A stretch of DNA of 64,000 nucleotides from assembly GCF_000003605.2 (NCBI RefSeq), contig NW_003107550.1:18384-82383 (forward strand), given 5' to 3'. A model generated the notes under the pieces. The model did no database searches, was not told the DNA's origin, and saw only the letters and a list, made by a program, of their open reading frames with translations. The position numbers and the translations under genes were made by a program. This stretch comes from Saccoglossus kowalevskii (taxonomy: Eukaryota > Hemichordata > Enteropneusta > Harrimaniidae). This document shows positions 45,259-57,836 of this stretch, piece by piece (within the stretch, counting starts at the first letter, position 1; each line of letters opens with the position of its first letter).

Positions 45259-46755
45259 CCTAGGGATTATAGACCTGACTGTAATCAAGTTTGACCACCT
45301 GGTAAATATGCTAGTGGCCAATGAATCTAGGCTGATAGACCTGACTGTAATCAAGTTTGACCACCTGGTAAATATGCTTGTTGCCAACGAACCTTAGGCT
45401 GATAGACCTGACTGCAATCAAGTTTGACCACCTGGTAAATATGCTAGAGGCCAATGAACCTCGGCTGATAGACCTGACTGTAATCAAGTTTGACCACCTG
45501 GTAAATATGCTTGTTGCCAACGAACCTTACGCTGATAGACCTGACTGTAATCAAGTTTGACCACCTGGTAAATATGCTTGTTGCCAACGAACCTTAGGCT
45601 GATAGACCTGACTGCAATCAAGTTTGACCACCTGGTAAATATGCTAGAGGCCAATGAACCTCGGCTGATAGACCTGACTGTAATCAAGTTTGACCACCTG
45701 GTAAATATGCTAGTGGCCAATGAACGTAGGCTGATAGACCTGACTGTAATCACGTTTGACCACCTGGTAAATTTGCTAGTGGCCAATGAACCTAGGCTGA
45801 TAGACCTGACCTGACTGTAATCAAGTTTGACCACCTGGTAAATATGCTAGTGGCCAATGAACCTAGGCTGGTAGACCTGACTGTAATCAAGTTTGACCAC
45901 CTGGTAAATATGCTAGTGGCCAATGAACCTAGGCTGATAGACCTGACTGTAATCAAGTTTGACCACATGGTAAATATGCTAGTGGCCAATGAACCTAGGG
46001 ATTATAGACCTGACTGTATTCAAGTTTGACCACCTGGTAAATATGCTAGTGGCCAATGAACCTAGGGATTATAGACCTGACTGTAATCAAGTTTGACCAC
46101 CTGGTAAATATGCTAGTGGCCAATGAATCTAGGCTGATAGACCTGACTGTAATCAAGTTTGACCACCTGGTAAATATGCTGGTTGCCAACGAACCTTAGG
46201 CTGATAGACCTGACTGTAATCAAGTTTGACCACCTGGTAAATATGCTAGTGGCCAATGAACCTCGGCTGATAGACCTGACTGTAATCAAGTTTGACCACC
46301 TGGTAAATATGCTAGTGGCCCATGAACCTAGGCTGATAGAACTGGCTGTAATCAAGTTTGACCACCTGGTAAATATGCTAGTGACCACTGAACCTAGGCT
46401 GATAGACCTGACTGTATTCAAGTTTGACCACCTGATAAATATGCTGGTTGCCAATGATCCTCGGCTGATAGACCTGACTGTAATCAAGTTTGACCACCTG
46501 GTAAATATGCTGGAGGCCAATGAACCTAGGCTGATAGACCTGACTGTAGTCAAGTTTGACCACCTGGTAAATATGCTGGTGGCCAATGAACCTCGGCTGA
46601 TAGACCTGACTGTAATCAAGTTTGACCACCTGGTAAATATGCTGGTGGCTAATGAACCTAGGCTGATAGACCTGACTGTAATCAAGTTTGACCACCTGGT
46701 AAATATGCTAGTGGCCAATGACTCTAGGCTGATAGACCTGACTGTAATCAAGTTT

Positions 46756-46860
46756 GACCCCCTGGTAAATATGTTGTTTGCTAATAAACGTAGGCCGATA
46801 GACCTGGCTGTTATCAAGTTTGACCCCCTGGTAAATATGCTGTTTGCTAATAAACTTAGG
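46756..46860 (+). repeat. epsilon diverged marker, 105 bp
   Basis: Full copy, preceded by AATGACTCTAGG and zeta/GTAGTCAAG monomers instead of eta. Downstream to about 47.5 kb the GTGG-type run matches 4.4-4.9 and 10.7-11.2 kb. Confidence 0.92.
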
Positions 46861-48050
46861 CTGATAGACCTGACTGTAATCAAGTTTGACCACCTGGTAA
46901 ATATGCTGGTTGCCAATGAACCTAGGCTGATAGACCTGACTGTAATCAAAAGTTTGACCACCTGGTAAATATGCTGGTAGCCAATGAACCTAGGCTGATA
47001 GACCTGACTGTAATCAAGTTTGACCACCAGATAAATATGCTGGTGGCCAATGAACCTCGGCTGATAGACCTGACTGAAATCATGTTTGACCACCTGGTAA
47101 ATATGCTGGTGGCCAATGAACCTAGGCTGATAGACTTGACTGTAATCAAGTTTGACCACCTGGTAAATATGCTGGTGGCCAATGAACCTCGGCTGATAGA
47201 CTTGACTGTAATCAAGTTTGACCATCTGGTAAATATGCTGGTGGCCAATGAACCTCGGCTGATAGACCTGACTGTAATCAAGTTTGACCACCTGGTAAAT
47301 ATGCTGGTGGCCAATGAACCTAGGCTGATAGACCTGACTGTAATCAAGTTTGACCACCTGGTAAATATGCTGGTGGCCAATGAACCTAGGCTGATAGACC
47401 TGACTGTAATCAAGTTTGACCACCTGGTAAATATGCTGGTTGCCAATGAACCTAGGCTGATAGACCTGACTGTAATCAAAAGTTTGACCACCTGGTAAAT
47501 ATGCTGGTTGCCAATGAACCTAGGCTGATAGACCTGACTGTAATCAAAAGTTTGACCACCTGGTAAATATGCTGGTGGCCAATGAACCTAGGCTGATAGA
47601 CCTGACTGTAATCAAGTTTGACCACCTGGTAAATATGCTAGTGGCCCATGAACCTAGGCTGATAGAACTGGCTGTAATCAAGTTTGACCACCTGGTAAAT
47701 ATGCTAGTGACCACTGAACCTAGGCTGATAGACCTGACTGTATTCAAGTTTGACCACCTGATAAATATGCTGGTTGCCAATGAACCTCGGCTGATAGACC
47801 TGACTGTAATCAAGTTTGACCACCTGGTAAATATGCTGGTGGACAATGAACCTAGGCTGATAGACCTGACTGTAGTCAAGTTTGACCACCTGGTAAATAT
47901 GCTGGTTGCCAATGAACCTAGGCTGATAGACCTGACTGTAATCAAAAGTTTGACCACCTGGTAAATATGCTGTTTGCTAATAAACTTAGGCTGATAGACC
48001 TGACTGTAATCAAGTTTGACCACCTGGTAAATATGCTAGTGGCCAATGAA

Positions 48051-48249
48051 CCTAGGGATTATAGACCTGACTGTAATCAAGTTTAACCACCTTGTAAATA
48101 TGCTAGTGGCCAATGAACCGAGGCTGATAGACCTGACTGTAATCAAGTTTGACCACATGGTAAATATGCTGGTTGCCAATGAACCTAGGCTGATAGACCT
48201 GACTGTATTCAAGTTTGACCACCAGGTAAATATGCTAGTGGCCAATGAA
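48051..48249 (+). repeat. kappa trimer, 199 bp
   Basis: Exact spacing, with the GACCACCAGG change in the third monomer that is shared with kappa at 11607 and with kappa-like groups at 31.1 and 33.5 kb. Confidence 0.88.
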
Positions 48250-50917
48250 CCTAGGGATTATAGACCTGACTGTAATCAAGTTTGACCACCTGGTAAATAT
48301 GCTAGTGGCCAATGAATCTAGGCTGATAGACCTGACTGTAATCAAGTTTGACCACCTGGTAAATATGCTGGTTGCCAACGAACCTTAGGCTGATAGACCT
48401 GACTGTAATCAAGTTTGACCACCTGGTGAATATGCTAGTGGCCAATGAACCTCGGCTGATAGACCTGACTGTAATCAAGTTTGACCACCTGGTAAATATG
48501 CTGGTTGCCAATGAACCTAGGCTGATAGACCTGACTGTAATCAAAGGTTTGACCACCTGGTAAATATGCTTGGTGGCCAATGAACCTAGGGATTATAGAC
48601 CTGACTGTAATCAAGTTTGACCACCTGGTAAATATGCTGGTTGCCAATGAACCTAGGCTGATAGACCTGACTGTAATCAAAAGTTTGACCACCTGGTAAA
48701 TATGCTGGTGGCCAATGAACCTAGGCTGATAGACCTGACTGTAATCAAGTTTGACCACCTGGTAAATATGCTAGTGGCCTATGAACCTAGGCTGATAGAA
48801 CTGGCTGTAATCAAGTTTGACCACCTGGTAAATATGCTAGTGACCACTGAACCTAGGCTGATAGACCTGACTGTATTCAAGTTTGACCACCTGATAAATA
48901 TGCTGGTTGCCAATGATCCTCGGCTGATAGACCTGACTGTAATCAAGTTTGACCACCTGGTAAATATGCTGGTGGCCAATGAACCTAGGCTGATAGACCT
49001 GACTGTAATCAAGTTTGACCACCTGGTAAATATGCTAGTGGCCAATGAACCTAGGCTGATAGACCTGACTGTAATCAAGTTTGACCACCTGGTAAATATG
49101 CTGGTGGCCAATGAACCTAGGCTGATAGACCTGACTGTAATCACGTTTGACCACCTGGTAAATATGCTAGTGGCCAGTGAACCTAGGCTGATAGACCTGA
49201 CCTGACTGTAATCAAGTTTGACCACCTGGTAAATATGCTAGTGGCCAATGAACCTAGGCTGATAGACCTGACTGTAATCAAGTTTGACCACCTGGTAAAT
49301 ATGCTAGTGGCCAATGAACCTAGGCTGATAGACCTGACTGTAATCAAGTTTGACCACCTGGTAAATATGCTGGTTGCCAATGAACCTAGGCTGATAGACC
49401 TCACTGTAATCAAAAGTTTGACCACCTGGTAAATATGCTGGTGGCCAATGAACCTAGGCTGATAGACCTGACTGTAATTAAGTTTGACCACCTGGTAAAT
49501 ATGCTAGTGGCCCATGAACCTAGGCTGATAGAACTGGCTATAATCAAGTTTGACCACCTGGTAAATATGCTAGTGACCACTGAACCTAGGCTGATAGACC
49601 TGACTGTATTCAAGTTTGACCACCTGATAAATATGCTGGTTGCCAATGAACCTCGGCTGATAGACCTGACTGTAATCAAGTTTGACCACCTGGTAAATAT
49701 GCTGGTTGCCAATGAACCTAGGCTGATAGACCTGACTGTAATCAAAAGTTTGACCACCTGGTAAATATGCTGGTGGCCAATGAACCTAGGCTGATAGACC
49801 TGACTGTAATCAAGTTTGACCACCTGGTAAATATGCTAGTGGCCCATGAACCTAGGCTGATAGAACTGGCTGTAATCAAGTTTGACCACCTGGTAAATAT
49901 GCTAGTGACCACTGAACCTAGGCTGATAGACCTGACTGTATTCAAGTTTGACCACCTGATAAATATGCTGGTTGCCAATGAACCTCGGCTGATAGACCTG
50001 ACTGTAATCAAGTTTGACCACCTGGTAAATATGCTGGAGGCCAATGAACCTAGGCTGATAGACCTGACTGTAGTCAAGTTTGACCACCTGGTAAATATGC
50101 TGGTTGCCAATGAACCTAGGCTGATAGACCTGACTGTAATCAAAAGTTTGACCACCTGGTAAATATGCTGTTTGCTAATAAACTTAGGCTGATAGACCTG
50201 ACTGTAATCAAGTTTGACCACCTGGTAAATATGCTAGTGGCCAATGAACCTAGGGATTATAGACCTGACTGTAATCAAGTTTAACCACCTTGTAAATATG
50301 CTAGTGGCCAATGAACCGAGGCTGATAGACCTGACTGTAATCAAGTTTGACCACATGGTAAATATGCTGGGTTGCCAATGAACCTAGGCTGATAGACCTG
50401 ACTGTATTCAAGTTTGACCGCTTGGTAAATATGCTAGTGGCCAATGAACCTAGGCTGATAGACCTGACTGTAATCAAGTTTGACCACCTGGTAAATATGC
50501 TAGTGGCCAATGAACCTAAGGCTGATAGACCTGACTGTAATCAAGTTTGACCACCTGGTAAATATGCTGGTTGCCAACGAACCTAAGGCTGATAGACCTG
50601 ACTGTAATCAAGTTTGACCACCTGGTAAATATGCTTGTGGCCAATGAACCTAGGCTGATAGACCTGACTGTAATCAAGTTTGACCACCTGGTAAATATGC
50701 TAGTGGTCAATGAACCTAGGGTGATAGACCTGACTGTAATCAAGTTTGACCACCTGATAAATATGCTGGTGGCCAATGAACCTCGGCTGATAGACCTGAC
50801 TGAAATCAAGTTTGACCACCTGGTAAATATGCTGGTGGCCAGTGAACCTAGGCTGATAGACCTGACCTGACTGTAATCAAGTTTGACCACCTGGTAAATA
50901 TGCTAGTGGCCAATGAA
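48250..50917 (+). repeat. zeta-rich mixed run
   Basis: Three zeta motifs (GAACTGGCTG or variant near 48797, 49531 and 49863), 68-bp ATCAAAAG monomers near 48680, 49410, 49743 and 50150, and ATCAAAGG near 48540. 71-bp monomers lie near 49200 and 50868. A kappa-like start at 50256 carries a G insertion (ATGCTGGGTTGCC near 50368). A partial delta tail with CCTAAGG lies at 50517 and 50583. No gene. Confidence 0.82.
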
Positions 50918-51782
50918 CCTAGGGATTATAGACCTGACTGTAATCAAGTTTGACCACCTGGTAAATATGCTAGTGGCCAATGAACCTAGGCTGATAGATC
51001 TGACTGTAATCAAGTTTGACTACCTGGTAAATATGCTAGTGACCACTGAACCTAGGCTGATAGACCTGACTGTATTCAAGTTTGACCACCTGATAATTAT
51101 GCTGGTTGCCAATGAACCTCGGCTGATAGACCTGACTGTAATCAAGTTTGACCACCTGGTAAATATGCTAGTGGCCAATGAACCTAGGCTGATAGACCTG
51201 ACTGTAATCAAGTTTGACCACCTGGTAAATATGCTGGTGGCCAATGAACCTAGGCTGATAGACCTGACTGTAATCACGTTTGACCACCTGGTAAATATGC
51301 TAGTGGCCAGTGAACCTAGGCTGATAGACCTGACCTGACTGTAATCAAGTTTGACCACCTGGTAAATATGCTAGTGGCCAATGAACCTAGGGATTATTGA
51401 CCTGACTGTAATCAAGTTTGACCACCTGGTAAATATGCTAGTGGCCAATGAACCTAGGCTGATAGACCTGACTGTAATCAAGTTTGACCACCTGGTAAAT
51501 ATGCTAGTGACCACTGAACCTAGGCTGATAGACCTGACTGTATTCAAGTTTGACCACCTGATAAATATGCCTGTTGCCAATGAACCTCGGCTGATAGACC
51601 TGACTGTAATCAAGTTTGACCACCTGGTAAATATGCTAGTGGCCAATGAACCTAGGCTGGTAGACCTGACTGTAATCAAGTTTGACCACCTGGTAAATAT
51701 GCTAGTGGCCAATGAACCTAGGCTGATAGACCTGACTGTAATCAAGTTTGACCACCTGGTAAATATGCTAGTGGCCAATGAA
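50918..51782 (+). repeat. alpha HOR 468 bp plus 397-bp hybrid
   Basis: A full alpha at 50918-51385 is followed by a unit at 51386-51782. That unit starts as alpha (GGGATTATTG, GACCACTGAACC, GTATTCAAG) but continues with GGCTGGTAGACC and plain monomers and lacks the 71-bp monomer (6x66+1 = 397). It joins alpha to the 537-bp module. Confidence 0.9.
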
Positions 51783-52650
51783 CCTAGGGATTATAGACCT
51801 GACTGTAATCAAGTTTAACCACCTTGTAAATATGCTAGTGGCCAATGAACCTAGGGATTATAGACCTGACTGTGATCAAGTTTGACCACCTGGTAAATAT
51901 GCTAGTGGCCAATGAATCTAGGCTGATAGACCTGACTGTAATCAAGTTTGACCACCTGGTAAATATGCTGGTGGCCAATGAACCTAGGCTGATAGACCTG
52001 ACTGTAATCAAGTTTGACCACCTGGTAAATATGCTGGTTGCCACTGAACCTAGGCTGATAGACCTGACTGTAATCAAAGGTTTGACCACCTGGTAAATAT
52101 GCTAGTGGCCAATGAACCTAGGCTGATAGACCTGACCTGACTGTAATCAAGTTTGACCACCTGGTAAATATGCTAGTGGCCAATGAACCTAGGCTGGTAG
52201 ACCTGACTGTAATCAAGTTTGACCACCTGGTAAATATGCTAGTGGCCAATGAACCTAGGCTGATAGACCTGACTGTAATCAAGTTTGACCACCTGGTAAA
52301 TATGCTAGTGGCCAATGAACCTAGGGATTATAGACCTGACTGTAATCAAGTTTAACCACCTTGTAAATATGCTAGTGGCCAATGAACCTAGGGATTATAG
52401 ACCTGACTGTAATCAAGTTTGACCACCTGGTAAATATGCTAGTGGCCAATGAATCTAGGCTGATAGACCTGACTGTAATCAAGTTTGACCACCTGGTAAA
52501 TATGCTGGTGGCCAATGAACCTAGGCTGATAGACCTGACTGTAATCAAGTTTGACCACCTAGTAAATATGCTGGTTGCCACTGAACCTAAGCTGATAGAC
52601 CTGACTGTAATCAAAGGTTTGACCACCTGGTAAATATGCTGGTGCCCATG
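51783..52650 (+). repeat. 537-bp HOR, one full and one partial copy
   Basis: The 537-bp unit is: GGGATTATAG with GTTTAACCACCTTG; GGGATTATAG; GAATCTAGG; GTGG type; GGTTGCCACTGAACC with ATCAAAGG; 71-bp; GGCTGGTAGACC; plain. Unit starts at 51783 and 52320 are 537 bp apart. The second copy switches at about 52640 to a GGTGCCCATG monomer. Confidence 0.88.
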
Positions 52651-53687
52651 AACCTAGCTGATAGACCTGACTGTAATCAAGTTTGACCACCTGGTAAATA
52701 TGCTGGTGGCCAATCAACCTAGGCTGATAGACCTGACTGTAATCAAAAGTTTGACCACCTGGTAAATATGCTGGTGGCCAATGAACCTAGGCTGATAGAC
52801 CTGACTGTAATCAAGTTTGACCACCTGGTAAATATGCTGGTGGCCAATGAACCTCGGCTGATAGACCTGACTGAAATCAAGTTTGACCACCTGGTAAATA
52901 TGCTGGTGGCCAATGAACCTAGGCTGATAGACCTGACTGTAATCAAGTTTGACCACCTGATAAATATGCTGGTGGCCAATGAACCTCGGCTGATAGACCT
53001 GACTGAAATCAAGTTTGACCACCTGGTAAATATGCTGGTGGCCAATGAACCTAGGCTGATAGACTTGACTGTAATCAAGTTTGACCACCTGGTAAATATG
53101 CTGGTGGCCAATGAACCTCGGCTGATAGACTTGACTGTAATCACGTTTGACCACCTGGTAAATATGCTGGTGGCCAATGAACCTCGGCTGATAGACCTGA
53201 CTGTAATCAAGTTTGACCACCTGGTAAATATGCTAGTGGCCAATGAACCTAGGGATTATTGACCTGACTGTAATCAAGTTTGACCACCTGGTAAATATGC
53301 TAGTGGCCAATGAACCTAGGCTGATAGACCTGACTGTAATCAAGTTTGACCACCTGGTAAATATGCTAGTGACCACTGAACCTAGGCTGATAGACCTGAC
53401 CTGACTGTAATCAAGTTTGACCACCTGGTAAATATGCTGGTGGCCAATGAACCTAGGCTGATAGACCTGACTGTAATCACGTTTGACCACCTGGTAAATA
53501 TGCTAGTGGCCAGTGAACCTCGGCTGATAGACCTGACCTGACTGTAATCAAGTTTGACCACCTGGTAAATATGCTGGTGGCTAATGAACCTAGGCTGATA
53601 GACCTGACTGTAATCAAGTTTGACCACCTGGTAAATATGCTAGTGGCCAATGACTCTAGGCTGATAGACCTGACTGTAATCAAGTTT

Positions 53688-53792
53688 GACCCCCTGGTAA
53701 ATATGTTGTTTGCTAATAAACGTAGGCCGATAGACCTGGCTGTTATCAAGTTTGACCCCCTGGTAAATATGCTGTTTGCTAATAAACTTAGG
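53688..53792 (+). repeat. epsilon diverged marker, 105 bp
   Basis: Full copy about 150 bp after a 71-bp monomer (53535), an unusual left neighbour. The downstream GTGG-type run is again the standard partner. Confidence 0.92.
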
Positions 53793-54199
53793 CTGATAGA
53801 CCTGACTGTAATCAAGTTTGACCACCTGGTAAATATGCTGGTTGCCAATGAACCTAGGCTGATAGACCTGACTGTAATCAAAAGTTTGACCACCTGGTAA
53901 ATATGCTGGTGGCCAATGAACCTAGGCTGATAGACCTGACTGTAATCAAGTTTGACCACCTGATAAATATGCTGGTGGCCAATGAACCTCGGCTGATAGA
54001 CCTGACTGAAATCAAGTTTGACCACCTGGTAAATATGCTGGTGGCCAATGAACCTAGGCTGATAGACTTGACTGTAATCAAGTTTGACCACCTGGTAAAT
54101 ATGCTGGTGGCCAATGAACCTCGGCTGATAGACTTGACTGTAATCAAGTTTGACCACCTGGTAAATATGCTGGTGGCCAATGAACCTCGGCTGATAGAC

Positions 54200-55322
54200 C
54201 TGACTGTAATCAAGTTTGACCACCTGGTAAATATGCTAGTGGCCCATGAACCTAGGCTGATAGAACTGGCTGTAATCAAGTTTGACCACCTGGTAAATAT
54301 GCTAGTGACCACTGAACCTAGGCTGATAGACCTGACTGTATTCAAGTTTGACCACCTGATAAATATGCTGGTTGCCAATGAACCTCGGCTGATAGACCTG
54401 ACTGTAATCAAGTTTGACCACCTGGTAAATATGCTGGTGGCCAATGAACCTAGGCTGATAGACCTGACTGTAGTCAAGTTTGACCACCTGGTAAATATGC
54501 TGGTTGCCAATGAACCTAGGCTCATAGACCTGACTGTAATCAAAAGTTTGACCACCTGGTAAATATGCTGTTTGCTAATAAACTTAGGCTGATAGACCTG
54601 ACTGTAATCAAGTTTGACCACCTGGTAAATATGCTAGTGGCCAATGAACCTAGGGATTATAGACCTGACTGCAATCAAGTTTAACCACCTTGTAAATATG
54701 CTAGTGGCCAATGAACCTCGGCTGATAGACCTGACTGTAATCAAGTTTGACCACCTGGTAAATATGCTGGTTGCCAATGAACCTAGGCTGATAGACCTGA
54801 CTGTAATCAAAGGTTTGACCACCTGGTAAATATGCTTGGTGGCCAATGAACCTAGGGATTATAGACCTGACTGTAATCAAGTTTGACCACCTGGTAAATA
54901 TGCTAGTGACCACTGAACCTAGGCTGATAGACCTGACTGTATTCAAGTTTGACCACCTGATAAATATGCTGGTTGCCAATGAACCTCGGCTGATAGACCT
55001 GACTGTAATCAAGTTTGACCACCTGGTAAATATGCTGGAGGCCAATGAACCTAGGCTGATAGACCAGACTGTAATCAAGTTTGACCACCTGGTAAATATG
55101 CTGGTGGCCAATGAACCTCGGCTGATAGACCTGACTGTAATCAAGTTTGACCACCTGGTAAATATGCTGGTGGCTAATGAACCTAGGCTGATAGACCTGA
55201 CTGTAATCAAGTTTGACCACCTGGTAAATATGCTAGTGGCCAATGACTCTAGGCTGATAGACCTGACTGTAATCAAGTTTGACCCCCTGGTAAATATGTT
55301 GTTTGCTAATAAACGTAGGCCG
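54200..55322. repeat. 3,984-bp-offset duplicate of 58184-59306
   Basis: Matches at a constant offset of 3,984 bp: zeta, GTAGTCAAG or GAAGTCAAG, CTGTTTGCTAATAAACTTAGG, GTTTAACCACCTTG, ATCAAAGG, GCTTGGTGG, GACCACTGAACC, CTGGAGGCC, GACCAGACTG and the start of epsilon. The right copy breaks off inside epsilon at 59306. Confidence 0.88.
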
Positions 55323-55385
55323 ATAGACCTGGCTGTTATCAAGTTTGACCCCCTGGTAAATATGCTGTTTGCTAATAAACTTAGG
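55281..55385 (+). repeat. epsilon diverged marker, 105 bp
   Basis: Full copy 1,593 bp after the copy at 53688, the shortest distance between two complete epsilon copies. Confidence 0.92.
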
Positions 55386-57268
55386 CTGATAGACCTGACT
55401 GTAATCAAGTTTGACCACCTGGTAAATATGCTGGTTGCCAATGAACCTAGGCTGATAGACCTGACTGTAATCAAAAGTTTGACCACCTGGTAAATATGCT
55501 GGTGGCCAATGAACCTAGGCTGATAGACCTGACTGTAATCAAGTTTGACCACCTGATAAATATGCTGGTGGCCAATGAACCTAGGCTGATAGACCTGACT
55601 GTAATCAAGTTTGACCACCTGATAAATATGCTGGTGGCCAATGAACCTCGGCTGATAGACCTGACTGAAATCAAGTTTGACCACCTGGTAAATATGCTGG
55701 TGGCCAATGAACCTAGGCTGATAGACTTGACTGTAATCAAGTTTGACCACCTGGTAAATATGCTGGTGGCCAATGAACCTCGGCTGATAGACTTGACTGT
55801 AATCAAGTTTGACCACCTGGTAAATATGCTGGTTGCCAATGAACCTAGGCTGATAGACCTGACTGTAATCAAAAGTTTGACCACCTGGTAAATATGCTGG
55901 TGGCCAATGAACCTAGGCTGATAGACCTGACTGTAATCAAGTTTGACCACCTGGTAAATATGCTGGTGGCCAATGAACCTAGGCTGATAGACTTGGCTGT
56001 AATCAAGTTTGACCACCTTGTAAATATGCTGGTGGCCAATGAATCTAGGCTGATAGACCTGACTGTAATCAAGTTTGACCATCTGGTAAATATGCTGGTT
56101 GCCAATGAACCTAGGCAGATAGATTTGACTGTAATCAAGTTTGACCACCTGGTAAATATGCTGGTTGCCAATGAACCTAGGCTGATAGACCTGACTGTAA
56201 TCAAAGTTTGACTACCTGGTAAATATGCTGGTTGCCAATGAACCTAGGCTGATAGACCTGACTGTAATCAAGTTTGACCACTTGGTAAATATGCTAGTGG
56301 CCAATGAACCTAGGCTGATAGATTTGACTGTAATCAAGTTTGACCACCTGGTAAATATGCTGGTGGCCAATGAACCTAGGCTGATAGACCTGACTGTAAT
56401 CAAGTTTGACCACCTGGTAGATATGCTGGTGGCCAATGAACCTAGGCTGATAGACCTGACTGTAATCAAGTTTGACCACCTGGTAAATATGCTGGTGGCC
56501 AATGAACCTAGGCTGATAGACCTGACTGTAATCAAGTTTGACCACCTGGTAAATATGCTGGTGGCCAATGAACCTCGGCTGATAGACCTGACTGTAATCA
56601 AGTTTGACCACCTGGTAAATATGCTGGTGGCCAATGAACCTAGGCTGATAGACCTGACTGTAATCAAGTTTGACCACCTGGTAAATATGCTGGTGGCCAA
56701 TGAACCTATGCTGATAGACCTGACTGTAATCAAGTTTGACCACCTGGTAAATATGCTGGTTGCCAATGAACCTCGAGCTGATAGACCTGACTGTAATCAA
56801 GTTTGACCACCTGATAAATATGCTGGTGGCCAATGAACCTAGGCTTATAGACCTGACTGTAATCAAGTTTGACCACCTGGTAAATATGCTGGTGGCCAAT
56901 GAACCTAGGCTGATAGACCTGACTGTAATCAAGTTTGACCACCTGGTAAATATGCTGGTTGCCAATGAACCTAGGCTGATAGACCTGACTGTAATCAAAA
57001 GTTTGACCACCTGGTAAATATGCTGGTGGCCAATGAACCTAGGCTGATAGACCTGACTGTAATCAAGTTTGACCACCTGGTAGATATGCTGGTGGCCAAT
57101 GAACCTAGGCTGATAGACCTGACTGTAATCAAGTTTGACCACCTGGTAAATATGCTGGTGGCCAATGAACCTAGGCTGATAGACCAGACTGTAATCAAGT
57201 TTGACCACCTGGTAAATATGCTAGTGGCCAATGACTCTAGGCTGATAGACCTGACTGTAATCAAGTTT
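55386..57268 (+). repeat. GTGG-type run with eta-like monomers
   Basis: Long run of GGTGG-type monomers with ATCAAAAG near 55472, 55870 and 56997. Private variants include GACTTGGCTG (55992), CTAGGCAGATAG (56112) and CCTCGAGCTG (56770). GATTTGACTG lies at 56321 and GGTAGATATG near 56416 and 57079. Reverse-strand frames stay open for hundreds of codons because most monomers are of the GTGG type. No gene. Confidence 0.83.
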
Positions 57269-57836
57269 GACCCCCTGGTAAATATGTTGTTTGCTAATAA
57301 ACGTAGGCCGATAGACCTGACTGTAATCAAGTTTGACCACCTGGTAAATATGCTAGAGGCCAATGAACCTCGGCTGATAGACCTGACTGTAATCAAGTTT
57401 GACCACCTGATAAATATGCTTGTTGCCAACGAACCCTAGGCTGATAGACCTGACTGTAATCAAGTTTGACCACCTGGTAAATATGCTAGAGGCCAATGAA
57501 CCTCGGCTGATAGACCTGACTGTAATCAAGTTTGACCACCTGGTAAATATGCTAGTGGCCAATGAACGTAGGCTGATAGACCTGACTGTAATCACGTTTG
57601 ACCACCTGGTAAATTTGCTAGTGGCCAATGAACCTAGGCTGATAGACCTGACCTGACTGTAATCAAGTTTGACCACCTGGTAAATATGCTAGTGGCCAAT
57701 GAACCTAAGCTGGTAGACCTGACTGTAATCAAGTTTGACCACCTGGTAAATATGCTAGTGGCCAATGAACCTAGGCTGATAGACTTGACTGTAATCAAGT
57801 TTGACCACCTGGTAAATATGCTAGTGGCCAATGAAC
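57210..57836. repeat. 1,996-bp-offset duplicate of 59206-59832
   Basis: Both copies begin with AATGACTCTAGG, carry the same truncated epsilon (57269-57310 and 59265-59306) joined to a CTAGAGGCC monomer. They continue through CTGATAAATATGCTTG, CGAACCCTAGG, GAACGTAGG, AAATTTGCTAG and a 71-bp monomer. The identical epsilon breakpoint shows that the junction arose once and was then duplicated. Confidence 0.9.

Noticed and set aside
46113-47423. Long reverse-strand open reading frame (about 436 codons) and many others of 60-330 codons on both strands
   Set aside because: They are readings of the 66-bp repeat in stop-free frames. They start and end where a monomer variant (CTA/CTG, 67, 68 or 71 bp) creates or shifts a stop. 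They overlap on both strands, and no unique domain or flanking signal is present. I therefore list no CDS.
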